From the NCBI RefSeq assembly GCF_004197395.1, contig NZ_SELS01000011.1, positions 124,001 to 188,000 on the forward strand: a DNA stretch of 64,000 nt, given 5' to 3'. The DNA comes from Paraburkholderia sp. UYCP14C (GTDB taxonomy: Bacteria > Pseudomonadota > Gammaproteobacteria > Burkholderiales > Burkholderiaceae). Position numbers and translations under genes: made by a program. Under the pieces are notes generated by a model. That model was given only the letters and a program-made list of their open reading frames with translations, did not search any database and was not told the origin of the DNA. Positions 63,416-64,000 of this stretch are shown piece by piece (position 1 is the first letter of the stretch; each line of letters starts with the position of its first letter).

Positions 63416-64000
63416 TCAGCGCGCGCTCATCGCCAGAAGGAATTCATCGACGTAGCGATTGAACGCGGACGGATGCGCGAGGTTCATACCGTGCGACGCA
63501 CCGCGTACCGTTTCACGGCGCGCATCCGGCAACCATCGCTGCAACGCGGTCACCGTGCGGTGGAACATGTCGGGACTCTTTTCGCCGTCGATCAGCAGCA
63601 CCGGGCAGCGCAGGTCGGCCGCGTCCTCGGGTACGTAGGCGGGCAGCGGATCGCGGAATTGCCGTGCGAGCGTGTGCGCGTTGTCGGTCGCCATGCGGCG
63701 AAAACCCGGCGTGCTCATCGCCCAGAAGCCGGGGCGGCTCACCGAGTCGACGAAGAGTTGCAAGCCTGCGTCGACCTCCCCTCTTTCGATCAGTTCGGCC
63801 GCTTTCGCACGTAATGCGTTGACCGTCTCCGGCAGGCTCGCGGGCGGCCGGCCGGCGATCTGCAACGGGCCGCCTGGATCGGCGAGCGTCAGTGTGCGCA
63901 CGTGTTCGGAATGGCGTCGCGCGAAATGATAGGCGACGCAGCCGCCGCGCGAATGCCCGACCACATGCGCGGGCCCCGCGCCGAAACGGGCGATGAACTC
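63416..64000 (-). CDS. Alpha/beta hydrolase, C-terminal part (cut by window edge)
   Basis: The visible 194 residues contain the nucleophile elbow GHSRGGCVAYHFARRH, an acidic region CPVLLIDGEKSPDM and the catalytic His in GASHGMNL. This is the alpha/beta hydrolase fold with Ser, Asp/Glu and His. The N-terminus, including the oxyanion loop, lies beyond base 64000, so substrate class cannot be judged. Confidence 0.88.
   Translation of the reverse strand, partial: EFIARFGAGPAHVVGHSRGGCVAYHFARRHSEHVRTLTLADPGGPLQIAGRPPASLPETVNALRAKAAELIERGEVDAGLQLFVDSVSRPGFWAMSTPGFRRMATDNAHTLARQFRDPLPAYVPEDAADLRCPVLLIDGEKSPDMFHRTVTALQRWLPDARRETVRGASHGMNLAHPSAFNRYVDEFLLAMSAR

Overview
The window looks like chromosomal DNA from a GC-rich betaproteobacterium of the order Burkholderiales, most likely Paraburkholderia or a close relative. 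The evidence is strong GC bias at third codon positions and typical Burkholderia families: a DUF4148 secreted protein, a Burkholderia-type trimeric porin, OprB, DUF3175 and PRC-barrel stress proteins, topoisomerase IB, and a soil-type load of ABC transporters with LysR, MocR, AraC, LacI, RpiR and TetR regulators. I see no rRNA, tRNA, insertion sequence, integrase, phage module or CRISPR array.

Layout. 1-3.7 kb: topoisomerase IB and small stress or envelope genes, one with an apparent frameshift. 3.7-10.2 kb: a LuxR-regulator remnant, an orphan amino-acid-binding protein in an operon with a D-amino-acid-dehydrogenase-like flavoprotein, a divergent MocR regulator with repeated operator-like octamers, a FUSC membrane protein, and an AraC regulator divergent from an AhpD-like protein. 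10.3-16.8 kb: OprB, a strong sigma70-like promoter, and an unusually long (~840 nt) leader with a cysteine-rich short ORF and two mutually exclusive hairpins ahead of a fused double-permease ABC transporter and its ATPase. 16.8-30.1 kb: a sterol-desaturase/beta-propeller pair, an aldo/keto reductase, Lhr helicase, the PdeR-type GGDEF-EAL protein, an HcxB-like dehydrogenase and an M20 peptidase. 30.2-34.9 kb: superinfection-immunity-like and YodC-like small proteins, a structured intergenic region with an FNR-type box and a terminator, a tetR-MFS pair with matching operators, OsmC and DUF4148.

35-39 kb holds an operon (rpiR, C45 Ntn-hydrolase, class III aminotransferase, carboxymuconolactone-decarboxylase-like protein) that looks built to release and transaminate an acylated amine or amino acid. 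39.4-49.1 kb holds a nine-gene minus-strand operon, leuC-leuD-leuB-SBP-ATPase-permease-SDR-SBP-SMP30 lactonase, facing a LysR gene. It combines an isopropylmalate-type isomerase and dehydrogenase with a NitT/TauT-type importer, two paralogous binding proteins and sugar-acid-type enzymes. This is the best candidate for an undescribed catabolic pathway.

49.5-54.7 kb: small unknown proteins, a lytic transglycosylase, a porin and LacI regulator linked by three identical palindromic operators, and a haloacid dehalogenase. 55-57.3 kb: an orphan Liv-type binding protein paired with a Cys/Thr trans-3-hydroxy-L-proline dehydratase. 57.3-64 kb: an LprI-like protein, DUF429, a glycogen-debranching-type glycosidase, a citrate synthase outside any sdh cluster, a small unknown protein and an alpha/beta hydrolase cut by the window edge.

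All function calls are from reading translated sequence and remembered family motifs; no database search was run.
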